This document shows positions 49,910 through 58,906 of a stretch of 64,000 nt of DNA, piece by piece. The position numbers and the translations under genes are program-made. This DNA is from Anaerolineales bacterium (GTDB lineage: Bacteria > Chloroflexota > Anaerolineae > Anaerolineales > UBA11579): NCBI GenBank assembly GCA_016932165.1, contig JAFGDK010000074.1:1-64000 (forward strand), in the 5' to 3' direction. How positions within the stretch are numbered: position 1 is the stretch's first letter; every line of letters begins with the position of its first letter. The notes under the pieces are model-generated. The model saw only the letters and a program-made list of their open reading frames with translations, was not told the origin of the DNA and searched no databases.

Positions 49910-50608
49910 ATGAAACCACAACCTCTGATACTAAAAATATTAAATTGGGTCTCCGGGATTTTGCTGGTGATTGCCACATATCTGGCCATCATCTGGGCGC
50001 CGACTGAAGCCGTGATGGGCGATGTCCAGCGGGTATTTTACTTCCACGTGGCCACAGGCTGGGTGGGGATGATTGGCTTCTTGCTGGCAGTCTTCTCTGG
50101 GATCATGTACCTGATCAAATCGGATCTGAAATGGGATACCATCGGGTTGGCTGGGATAGAAATAGGCCTAATATTCTCGTTTATCAATATTGTCACCGGT
50201 TCGATCTGGGCGCGCCCGATCTGGAATACTTGGTGGACTTGGGACCCGCGCCTGGTGACAGCCACGATCATGGAATTGGTCTACCTGGCTTATCTCATGC
50301 TGCGGCAGGGGATTGATGACCCAATCCGCCGGGCACGTTTTGGGGCGATCTATGCAATCCTCGGTTTTGTCAGTGTGCCGTTCTCATTCCTCTCCATCCG
50401 TATCTGGCGCACGATCCACCCGGTGGTGGTTGGCAGCGGAGATCCTGGGGCTGAAGGCACCTTTGACATGACCCCGGATATGCAGACAGCCTTCTTTTTC
50501 AGCCTGTTCACTTTCACGGTGTTTGGCATCACCTTGTTGTGGCACCGCATCCGGATTGGGCAGCTGCAAGATAAAGTGGAACAGAAGAAACTGGAATTGA
50601 TGAGCTAA
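49910..50608 (+). CDS. ccmC: Cytochrome c assembly protein CcmC
   Basis: RVFYFHVATGWVGMIGF, GSIWARPIWNTWWTWDPRLVTATIMELVYLAYLMLR. Confidence 0.95.
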   Translation: MKPQPLILKILNWVSGILLVIATYLAIIWAPTEAVMGDVQRVFYFHVATGWVGMIGFLLAVFSGIMYLIKSDLKWDTIGLAGIEIGLIFSFINIVTGSIWARPIWNTWWTWDPRLVTATIMELVYLAYLMLRQGIDDPIRRARFGAIYAILGFVSVPFSFLSIRIWRTIHPVVVGSGDPGAEGTFDMTPDMQTAFFFSLFTFTVFGITLLWHRIRIGQLQDKVEQKKLELMS

Positions 50609-50623
50609 CAGGAGGCCCCTCAA

Positions 50624-50764
50624 ATGGCTGATACTTTAAATTACATGATTTTAGGGTTTGTGGTGATCTTTGTGACCATCGGCCTCCACATTTGGAGTCT
50701 GATCAACCGCAGCAACCGCCTGAAGAAGGACCTGGCGCTGCTGGAGGATATGGCCGAAGAATAG
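50624..50764 (+). CDS. ccmD: CcmD-like small membrane protein (46 aa, not in the ORF track)
   Basis: GGAGG SD; MADTLNYMILGFVVIFVTIGLHIWSLINRSNRLKKDLALLEDMAEE. Confidence 0.8.
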   Translation: MADTLNYMILGFVVIFVTIGLHIWSLINRSNRLKKDLALLEDMAEE

Positions 50765-50785
50765 AGCCTAACAATTGTACTAGCA

Positions 50786-50844
50786 AATCATTAGAAGGGC
50801 GGTTGCTGATTGCAGTGCAGTCAGTAGCTGCCCTTCTAATGATT
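50786..50844. repeat. Long inverted repeat/hairpin between convergent genes
   Basis: AATCATTAGAAGGGC ... GCCCTTCTAATGATT, 15 nt perfect arms, partly self-complementary centre. Confidence 0.8.
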
Positions 50845-50880
50845 GTGAGCGCAGCCAAGCTGTAACAATAGTACCATTGC

Positions 50881-52611
50881 TTATTTCCCGCCCGAGAACA
50901 CGATCCTATCCCGATACTTGTGACTTCTGTTTGTATCCGGGTCGAAGGCTGTCTTGCTCCATGTATCATTGCTTTTCAGATGGAGATCCATCACTTTGAG
51001 CGGTTTGGGATCCAGTCCCTGAGCTTCTCGCTTATCGTTCTCTTTTTTGATCTTTTTGTTTTCTTCGTTGATCTTGTCAATATAATAGCGGGATTTGTAA
51101 TGGTCGAACATGCGCATAAATTCAGTGGCGACGATGGCTGCCAGCCGCTTGTTGCCGCTGATCAAGAGAGCGTTCTCATCATTGTCATCACAGGAAGCTT
51201 GGGAAAAATTGGCAGACCCGATTAATACTTGTGGCTTATCTCCCCACGGGTCGATGACAATGGTTTTGGTGTGGATCTTGTGCTTGCCAAAGGCTTTTGC
51301 ATCCCAGCTTTTGCCCATGTAACTGGTCAGACGGGTGGGTGTAAAGAAGCGGGTGCACCGTTTGCTGAACTGCTCGATCTTCTTCTGGGCAGTGCTGTTG
51401 GTCAGACCGTACTCAACAATATCCCGGGAGTTTCCATGGAGTGCATCGACCATGATCTGATCCACGCCAAAGGGGGCGCTGATCAAGACTGCAGATTCGG
51501 CAGAATTGATTAAATCCGCGGCGGCTTCCAGGATCTCGAACTCCTTGACCGGGGAAAAGAAGATTTTTTCTGCAAACGGGTTGGGGGGTGTGTTTGCCAG
51601 GTCCATGATTGCCCGGTTAGCCTTTTTGCTGTCCGCCTTGGCTGGATTCCCTCTCAAGGCCTGGAAGTAATCTTCATAAAATTGTACTGATTGCGGATCT
51701 CGCACGATCAGGGCGGCATTGGTCTGGAAATAGAAGGCATTTTCAGAGAAATTTGCTGAGCCTGTCCATACCCGCCAGGGAATGCCGCCGACCAGGTGGA
51801 TAACCATCTTGTTGTGGCTGATATTAACCGTTGAGCGTTTTTCGCGGTGGTTTTGCAACTCAAAATGCTGGATGACCTTCTCTGTCTCTTCGGTTGAATT
51901 TTTGCTTGGCCTGGCATCGTGGACAATATGCACATCTACCTGGCGGTCGATGGCATCTTTAAATGCCTGGGCAACTTCATGGTCGTGGAATTCATAGATG
52001 GCCACATGCAGGGCATCTCCAGGCTGCGCCTGGGCAATGAATGCCAGTAGAGACTCTTTCAACCCCCTGGAGAGCCAGTGGTAAGCTTTTTCACCAACTT
52101 CGTGTGGAGGTGTGTTTTGGAAACGGGAGAGGTAGGCCATGGCTGCAGTCACTCCCCGGTTGACGAAGATGCCTAGGTCGCCGGGATCTTCTGGGGAAGG
52201 GGTGACATGGAATTTAAGGGGTTCACCGTCCCTCACCGGGTTTCCCGGCGTGCCGCGGATTGGAAATACTTCATACAGGTATTCTCGGGTAGGTCTCAGG
52301 GTGTAGTCATTCCAGCGGAAGCGCTGAAAAGGCGCTTGCAGCGATCGGACGTCTTCCGCACGCCCATCATCGGTCTCCTTGAAACGTTTATATCCTCCCA
52401 GCCAGTCGAGGCGCATCAATTCCCCTGTCCCGGCATTAAAATCTGACCGGCGGACGGCAAAGCCGAGTAATCCTAAGCGGTCACCGGGGTCGAGAAGATC
52501 CCAGCCGATGATGGTTGAGTGTGTGCCAACCAGGGCTGCGCCTTTTAGTTTGCCACTGGCGGCCCGGATAACCGGTTGATAAGGATTTGCCATTGGGAAC
52601 CTCCTGTTCAT
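50881..52611 (-). CDS. Phospholipase D-like (PLDc) domain protein
   Basis: Two HxK motifs: ISHNKMVIHLVGG...GSANFSENAF and IHTKTIVIDPWGDKPQVLIGSANFSQAS. Confidence 0.88.
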   Translation of the reverse strand: MNRRFPMANPYQPVIRAASGKLKGAALVGTHSTIIGWDLLDPGDRLGLLGFAVRRSDFNAGTGELMRLDWLGGYKRFKETDDGRAEDVRSLQAPFQRFRWNDYTLRPTREYLYEVFPIRGTPGNPVRDGEPLKFHVTPSPEDPGDLGIFVNRGVTAAMAYLSRFQNTPPHEVGEKAYHWLSRGLKESLLAFIAQAQPGDALHVAIYEFHDHEVAQAFKDAIDRQVDVHIVHDARPSKNSTEETEKVIQHFELQNHREKRSTVNISHNKMVIHLVGGIPWRVWTGSANFSENAFYFQTNAALIVRDPQSVQFYEDYFQALRGNPAKADSKKANRAIMDLANTPPNPFAEKIFFSPVKEFEILEAAADLINSAESAVLISAPFGVDQIMVDALHGNSRDIVEYGLTNSTAQKKIEQFSKRCTRFFTPTRLTSYMGKSWDAKAFGKHKIHTKTIVIDPWGDKPQVLIGSANFSQASCDDNDENALLISGNKRLAAIVATEFMRMFDHYKSRYYIDKINEENKKIKKENDKREAQGLDPKPLKVMDLHLKSNDTWSKTAFDPDTNRSHKYRDRIVFSGGK

Positions 52612-52816
52612 CCTGAAGAGTAAAGACTTTTTTCCTGATGGTTTTTATTGGGGGTTGGTTGGCCTCAGGTTGAGTTGCATGGCCGCAAATTGTTTATACA
52701 CTAACCACACCTAAATTGCAACCTGAGCAGCTACATGATGTAGCGGGTATATTGGGGATTGGTTCTACTGATGGCAACCATTTGCGTAATTTTCCCAATC
52801 AGAATAGAATGAAGTC

Positions 52817-54127
52817 ATGCCTGAGAAGAAAGAACAAAATCCGGAAGATCGGCATCTGAGTTACATTGAACGCTCTCCATTTTGGGGCACCAATGTTAAA
52901 TTAATCGTTGGGATTTCACTGGTTGCTGTGGCAGCTGGTCTATTGTTCCAATTCCAGCGGATTCTGACGCCATTGGCTTTTGCGGCGATAATTTCTTACC
53001 TGCTCTATTCCGTGATTGAACTGCTCGTAGAGCGCACCTTCTTTTCTTGGCGTGGGGCAACCAATGTGGTCTTTCTACTGCTGATTGCGCTGCTGCTGAC
53101 TTCGCTTTCGGCCATGGTGGTCGCGCTGGTAAACCAGTTTGAAGAGTTGTTCAAGATTATATCCACTTTCGTGAATGATCTGCCGGCGCTGGTGGAAGAC
53201 TTCCTGAGCAGTGATCCGGTGCTGCTGATCCCATTGATCAATTATGAGTTTGATCTTGGTGAGTACATCCGGACCTTGAATATTGATCTGCTGGCGCTCA
53301 GTGAGCAGCTTCTTTCTACTATTCAGCCGGTGTTGGGGCAGGCAGGAAGTTTGGTTACCAAATTAGCAACCTCTGCTTTTGGCGGCTTGGGTTGGACTGG
53401 CTTTGTTTTGATTGTTTCTTATTTGTTCCTCAGCGAGGCAAAGCAGGGGCGCGAGTTCTTGGTGCGGGAATTGGAAGGCATGTCGTATGACATTGGGCGG
53501 ATGACAAGGGAACTGACCTATGTTTGGGATGCCTTCCTGCGCGGCCAGCTCTTTGTCTTCCTGATCTCATCCAGTACGATGTTTATTCTGATGAACATAC
53601 TCGGCGTGCGCTATGCCCTGGGTCTGGCGATCTTGGCGGGCTTCGCCCGTTTTATCCCTTACCTGGGCCAGTATATCTCTGCGATCGTCAATGCGCTGGT
53701 GGCGTATTTCCTGGCAGAGGGAAACTATCTGGGGATCCAACCAGTTCCTTATATGCTCCTGGTGGTTGGATTGGCTTTTCTCCATGATCAGGTCTACGAT
53801 TCGCTGGTCATCCCGCGTTTTATTGGAAATTTCCTGGGAGTACATCCCGCTCTGGTGCTGATTGCTGCCTTCATTATCACCAGTTGGATCGGCGTGCTGG
53901 GCTTGCTGGTAGCTGCTCCGGTGCTCTCCAGCGCTCAATTGATCTTGCGCTACGTGGTTCGCAAGCTTATGGACCAGGATCCGTGGCCTGATCCTGAGAC
54001 ACCACCACCAACCCTTGGTGAACAATTAAGTAAGGTGTTCCAGTCTGTAAGAAACTGGTTGAAGCTGATCCCTCAACAAGTGAAAGACTTTTTTAGTTCA
54101 TTAAGTAAAAGGATAAAAAGAAAATGA
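52817..54127 (+). CDS. AI-2E family transporter (PerM/UPF0118)
   Basis: Multi-TM; GFARFIPYLGQYISAIVNALVAYF, FLGVHPALVLIAAFI. Confidence 0.9.
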   Translation: MPEKKEQNPEDRHLSYIERSPFWGTNVKLIVGISLVAVAAGLLFQFQRILTPLAFAAIISYLLYSVIELLVERTFFSWRGATNVVFLLLIALLLTSLSAMVVALVNQFEELFKIISTFVNDLPALVEDFLSSDPVLLIPLINYEFDLGEYIRTLNIDLLALSEQLLSTIQPVLGQAGSLVTKLATSAFGGLGWTGFVLIVSYLFLSEAKQGREFLVRELEGMSYDIGRMTRELTYVWDAFLRGQLFVFLISSSTMFILMNILGVRYALGLAILAGFARFIPYLGQYISAIVNALVAYFLAEGNYLGIQPVPYMLLVVGLAFLHDQVYDSLVIPRFIGNFLGVHPALVLIAAFIITSWIGVLGLLVAAPVLSSAQLILRYVVRKLMDQDPWPDPETPPPTLGEQLSKVFQSVRNWLKLIPQQVKDFFSSLSKRIKRK

Positions 54128-54303
54128 CTGAAGGACCTGAAATCAAAACGACAACGATTACCGAAACTGAGAATATGGGTGCCTGGAAGGCGGAGGAACC
54201 TGATGGGGAAGTGGTATACAATCTGCAATTGAACAATGTGACTATTCATTTCTTCCAGGAAGAGTGGGATGAATTCCTTGATTTGGTGAAGGGTTTAAAG
54301 TAA
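54124..54303 (+). CDS. Small hypothetical protein (59 aa), ATGA overlap with AI-2E transporter
   Basis: MTEGPEIKTTTITETENMGAWKAEEPDGEVVYNLQLNNVTIHFFQEEWDEFLDLVKGLK; start overlaps upstream stop. Confidence 0.65.
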   Translation: MTEGPEIKTTTITETENMGAWKAEEPDGEVVYNLQLNNVTIHFFQEEWDEFLDLVKGLK

Positions 54304-54426
54304 AAAACACTCTCCAGGGTCTCGTTTTCCTGCTTTCTGTCTAAGGATTAATCGGTCATGGTATTATCACGGACTTAGCATCTTATCGCGCTTGAATTCA
54401 GTTTTTCAGCATGTTACACTGTATTC

Positions 54427-56049
54427 ATGTCAGTCTCAATTCTCATCTCTACATCAAATGCTGGCTTCGGTGAACTGGTCAGCCAGATCTTACTGGAGAC
54501 CGGAGAGTATGACCTAACCGTCGCCAGGAATAAAACAGCCACGCTGACCGCTCTGGAAGACATAGATTCAGGGCTATTAATTCTGGAAACTGATTTGGAA
54601 GGCGATTCGATCGAGAGTCTCGTTGCTGAAGCCCGGAAATTGGTCCCAGAGCTGCTGCTGATCGTGATTGTTGCCGAAGGTAAGTCTGAAAAGGAACTGG
54701 AAGAGGGTTTATGCCCGGATGCCATCTTATTGAAACCGGTTTACTTGCCAGACCTGGTGAATAGTGTGGAACAAGTGTTGGCGAAAGGAGAATTGAAGAC
54801 CCCTGGTGCAACTGGACCACTCGTAAAGGTAGAAGCACCCGCTGGAGAAAAATCTCCTGCGCCGCAGTGGCTGAGCGACGTTAACCTGGCAGCACAATAT
54901 CTCACCAGCCTGACACTCGAATCTGCTGCGCAGGCTTCCTTGATCACCAATCTAGACCAGATCTGGGCTTATGCCGGGGAATTACCCCAACCCGCGGCTG
55001 AGGAACTTGCACGCACGGTCAGCCAACACTTCCAGAATGGCGGCGGCAGTGATCTGGCCCGCTTTATCCGACTAGAGCAAACCGGCAGTGAGTATATGCT
55101 CTACGCTACCGGGTTGGGCGGACCGTTTGTGCTCTCAACAGTATTTGATACCGAGATGCCTTTCAGTAAGATTCGAGCGCAAGCCAGCAACCTGGCGATG
55201 GCGCTGGCTTCTCCTCCCCCGCCAGAGGAGGTTGAGGACCTTCTGGAGTATGATGATGAAGAAGAATTCTTCAAAGAGGGTGAAGCACTGGAATTGTGGC
55301 CTTTGCTTGACGATGTTCCGCCGCCGATCCCTGATTTGGTGTCTGAGGATTTCGTTGAGCAGAAAGAGATCAGTCTGCTGGAAGAGTTGATGGAAGGTTC
55401 GGTTCCCGATGAATTCTCCTCTGATACGATGGTTATTTCGGGTTTGTACCACTCCGCACGGCCTGATGCCAGTGAACAGCAAGATTTGGGAGAGACAGCG
55501 GTTTCTGCCAGCAAGCAGAGAGCGGAGGAAACCGTAAGAGAATTGGATGTGCAACGGGATGCTGAAGATATGGAAGAAAGTTCCCCTCAGCACGAGGCAA
55601 ATCTGGAGGATCTTCCCACGGCCGAAGAGGAGATTGTGGTAGAGCCTGTTTCTCCCTCGATGTATAATCTCACCTACGCCTGTGTGCTGATTCCGCGCTT
55701 CCTAGATCACCACCTGATTGGTGATGTTGCCCAACGGCTGTCTGATTGGATTACCCATCTGTGTGTTGCATTTGGCTGGCGTTTGGAACAACTAACGATT
55801 AGCCCGAAGTATGTCCAGTGGATGGTAAATGTTCCCCCCAATACCTCTCCGGGATATCTGATGCGTACTATTCGTGAACACACTTCCCGGCGCATGTTTG
55901 TGGAATTTCCCGCCTTGGATCAGGAAAACCTTGTTGGAGATTTTTGGGCTCCCGGGTATCTCGTTCTGGGGACGCCGCAGCCGCCTCCGATCACCTTGAT
56001 TGAGGAATTCATCGAGAATACTCGCAGCCGCCAGGGTTTACAGGAATAA
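54427..56049 (+). CDS. REC-like + Roadblock-like + acidic linker + catalytically degenerate IS200/Y1-transposase-fold protein
   Basis: N-term REC-like (LLILETDLEGDS...AILLKPVYLPDLVNSVEQVL); middle Roadblock-like; C-term LEQLTISPKYVQWMVNVPPNTSPGYLMRTIREHTSRRMFVEFPAL...GDFWAPGYLVLGT...IEEFIENTRS aligns with IS200 TnpA pattern. Confidence 0.82.
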   Translation: MSVSILISTSNAGFGELVSQILLETGEYDLTVARNKTATLTALEDIDSGLLILETDLEGDSIESLVAEARKLVPELLLIVIVAEGKSEKELEEGLCPDAILLKPVYLPDLVNSVEQVLAKGELKTPGATGPLVKVEAPAGEKSPAPQWLSDVNLAAQYLTSLTLESAAQASLITNLDQIWAYAGELPQPAAEELARTVSQHFQNGGGSDLARFIRLEQTGSEYMLYATGLGGPFVLSTVFDTEMPFSKIRAQASNLAMALASPPPPEEVEDLLEYDDEEEFFKEGEALELWPLLDDVPPPIPDLVSEDFVEQKEISLLEELMEGSVPDEFSSDTMVISGLYHSARPDASEQQDLGETAVSASKQRAEETVRELDVQRDAEDMEESSPQHEANLEDLPTAEEEIVVEPVSPSMYNLTYACVLIPRFLDHHLIGDVAQRLSDWITHLCVAFGWRLEQLTISPKYVQWMVNVPPNTSPGYLMRTIREHTSRRMFVEFPALDQENLVGDFWAPGYLVLGTPQPPPITLIEEFIENTRSRQGLQE

Positions 56050-56091
56050 ATCACCACCTGCAAGCACTAATCTTTGCACTATAATAGGAGC

Positions 56092-58884
56092 ATGCCCGAA
56101 ACACTTTATTTGCTCGATGGCTATGCTTTAGCTTACCGTACGTATTTTGCTTTGTCTGGCCCAGGCGCTTCCCGCTGGATGACCAGCAAAGGTGAGCCGA
56201 CCGCTGGTGTCTTTGGTTTTGCCAGCGTATTGCTGCGCATCCTGGAGCAGGAAAAACCGGATTATCTGGCCGTGGCTTTTGATGTTGGAAAGACCTTTCG
56301 TGATGATCTGTTCCCCGACTACAAAGCCACCAGAGAAAAAATGCCCGATGATCTGCGTGTTCAGATCAACCGCATCCGCCAGTTGGTGGATGCGTTCAAC
56401 ATCCCCCGGCTGGAGGTTCAGGGGTATGAGGCCGACGATGTGCTCGGCAGCGCAGCCCGGGCAGCTGTTGATGCGGGCTTGGGCGTCAAGATCATTACTG
56501 GCGACCGGGATTTACTCCAGTTGGTTGATTCAAGAGTGATCGTCAATTTGCCCGGTCGCAGCCTTTCTGAGGCCCAGGACTATACTGCCGATACTGTGAT
56601 GGAATCTCTGGGTGTGCGACCGGACCAGGTGGTGGACTATAAAGCCTTGTGCGGGGACCAATCTGACAATATCCCCGGCGTGCGCGGGGTGGGGAAGAAA
56701 ACCGCAGAAAGCCTGTTGGCAAAATATGGCACCCTGGATGAGATTTATACCCATCTGGAAGAGCTTGCACCCAGCCAGCGAAAAAAGTTGGAAGAAGATA
56801 GAGAAAACGCCTACTTGAGTCAAAAATTGGCCCGGATCGTTACTGACCTTGAGGTCAAGATTGATCTTGAGAAAGCTACCATTACCAACTTCTCTGCGGA
56901 GAATGTGGCTGAACTGTTCAGACAGCTTGAATTCCGATCTTTAATGGGGCGCTTGCAAACGGTGATGGAAAGCCTGGGAATGGTTGAACCTCTTGAGCCA
57001 GCGATCATCTCCGGACAGCAGATGGCGATGTTCCCATCGGTTGTTGCCGGCACTGTAGAAACCGGGTTGGAGACGGTGATTGTGGACAGCGAGGACAAGC
57101 TGGCAGCCCTGGTCGCTGATCTGGATTCGGCGGAAATGATCGCCTTCGATACTGAAACCACTGGCACAGATAAAATGCAGGCCAACCTGGTAGGAATCTC
57201 CTTCGCAACTAGGATCGGAAAGGGCTATTATGTTCCGGTAGGTCATGCCTCTGGCGAGCAGCTTCCTTTGGAACAGGTGATCAATGCCATCCGGCCGGCA
57301 ATGACCAATCCGGGTATCGCTAAAGCTGGGCATAATCTCAAATATGATTATGTGATGCTTTTCCGTCATGGCTTAAAAGTTCACCCGCTGGGGTTTGATA
57401 CCATGCTGGCTGAGTGGCTTCGGGATCCTGCCTCTCGGAACCTTGGGTTAAAGAATCTTTCCTGGGTTCGGCTGGGTTTCCGGATGATTGAAATTGAGGA
57501 ACTGATCGGCAAGGGTAAGAATCAGATTACGATGGCAAAGGTGCCGATTGAACAGGCTGCAGTATACGCCGCCGCTGACGCCGAGACAGTTCTCCGTCTG
57601 GTGCCTGAATTGAAAAAGGACCTGGCAGCAGTAGGCGGGGCAACACTCTTTGAGTCGATGGAAATGCCGCTGGTCGGGCTCCTTTCCGAGATGGAGATGA
57701 ATGGCATTGAGCTGGATGACAACTTTCTGGCGCAGATGTCTGTTGAGTTGGCTTCCCGGATGACAGAACTTGAAGAGGAGATATTTGCCCGGGTAGGCGT
57801 CAACTTTAATCTTAACTCAACCCAGCAGCTTTCTGATGCCTTGTTTAACAAGCTTGGTTTGCAGCCGCCGGAAGGCGCTAGAAAGACCGCCAGTGGGCAC
57901 TATTCCACTGCCGCAGGGGTGCTTGAGCTTCTTCAAACCCAGGATCCAGTGGTGCAGATGGTGCTGGAGCATCGCGAACTGGCCAAATTAAAATCTACTT
58001 ATGTGGATGCCCTTCCCGCCCAGATTAATCCGGTAACCAAACGCGTGCATACCTCTTACCAGCAAACCGGGTCTGTCACCGGACGTTTAGCTTCGTCAGA
58101 TCCTAATTTGCAGAATATCCCCATCCGCTCTGAGATGGGGCGAAAAGTTAGGCAGGCTTTTGTGGCTGCGCCGGGGAATGTGCTTCTGGGAGTGGATTAT
58201 TCACAGGTGGAACTCCGGATCGTGGCACATATGGCGGACGATGATGCGATGATAAAAGCTTTTCTCAAAGATCAAGACATCCATGCCACCACAGCTTCGG
58301 CGGTGTACGGCGTTTCTTTGGATGAGGTAACATCTGATCAGCGAAGGCATGCCAAGGCGATCAACTTCGGTCTGATCTATGGAATGAGCCCGTTTGGTCT
58401 CACCCGCACCACGGATCTGACCCTGGCAGAAGCGGAAGATTTTGTTGCGGCTTATTTTACACAGTTCCCTGGGGTGAAAAAATTCCTTGATGGTCTCCGT
58501 CAACAGGTGCAGGAGAAAGAATATGTTGAAACCTTGCTTGGGCGAAAACGGTATTTTCCTGGTTTAAGTACGCAAAGCAATCAAAACATCCGCAGCCGCC
58601 AGCTTCGTGAAGCGATCAATGCGCCGATTCAAGGTACGGCGGCTGATATTATGAAGGTGGCAATGCTGGATGTATCCAAAGCTTTAAATGAATCCGGACT
58701 GGGTGCAAAATTGTTGCTTCAGGTGCATGACGAAATCGTGCTTGAATGTCCTCAAAGCGAACTAATAGATACCGCTGCTCTGGTTAAGGATCAAATGTCT
58801 CATGCCTATACCTTAAAAGTTCCACTCAAGACGGATGCGCGTGCCGGTGTGAATTGGGGTAAAATGAAACCTGTTGGGATATAA
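56092..58884 (+). CDS. polA: DNA polymerase I (5' nuclease, 3'-5' exonuclease, polymerase)
   Basis: MPETLYLLDGYALAYRTYFAL; IAFDTETTGTDKM, GHNLKYDYV; YSQVELRIVAHMADD, RRHAKAINFGLIYGMSPFGL, LLQVHDEIVLE. Confidence 0.98.
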   Translation: MPETLYLLDGYALAYRTYFALSGPGASRWMTSKGEPTAGVFGFASVLLRILEQEKPDYLAVAFDVGKTFRDDLFPDYKATREKMPDDLRVQINRIRQLVDAFNIPRLEVQGYEADDVLGSAARAAVDAGLGVKIITGDRDLLQLVDSRVIVNLPGRSLSEAQDYTADTVMESLGVRPDQVVDYKALCGDQSDNIPGVRGVGKKTAESLLAKYGTLDEIYTHLEELAPSQRKKLEEDRENAYLSQKLARIVTDLEVKIDLEKATITNFSAENVAELFRQLEFRSLMGRLQTVMESLGMVEPLEPAIISGQQMAMFPSVVAGTVETGLETVIVDSEDKLAALVADLDSAEMIAFDTETTGTDKMQANLVGISFATRIGKGYYVPVGHASGEQLPLEQVINAIRPAMTNPGIAKAGHNLKYDYVMLFRHGLKVHPLGFDTMLAEWLRDPASRNLGLKNLSWVRLGFRMIEIEELIGKGKNQITMAKVPIEQAAVYAAADAETVLRLVPELKKDLAAVGGATLFESMEMPLVGLLSEMEMNGIELDDNFLAQMSVELASRMTELEEEIFARVGVNFNLNSTQQLSDALFNKLGLQPPEGARKTASGHYSTAAGVLELLQTQDPVVQMVLEHRELAKLKSTYVDALPAQINPVTKRVHTSYQQTGSVTGRLASSDPNLQNIPIRSEMGRKVRQAFVAAPGNVLLGVDYSQVELRIVAHMADDDAMIKAFLKDQDIHATTASAVYGVSLDEVTSDQRRHAKAINFGLIYGMSPFGLTRTTDLTLAEAEDFVAAYFTQFPGVKKFLDGLRQQVQEKEYVETLLGRKRYFPGLSTQSNQNIRSRQLREAINAPIQGTAADIMKVAMLDVSKALNESGLGAKLLLQVHDEIVLECPQSELIDTAALVKDQMSHAYTLKVPLKTDARAGVNWGKMKPVGI

Positions 58885-58906
58885 CTGAAGCATATCTGGA
58901 AAAACG

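Noticed and set aside
55660-56049. Active IS200-type insertion sequence
   Set aside because: All three catalytic positions replaced, domain is fused in frame to REC/Roadblock parts, and no IS ends or TnpB seen
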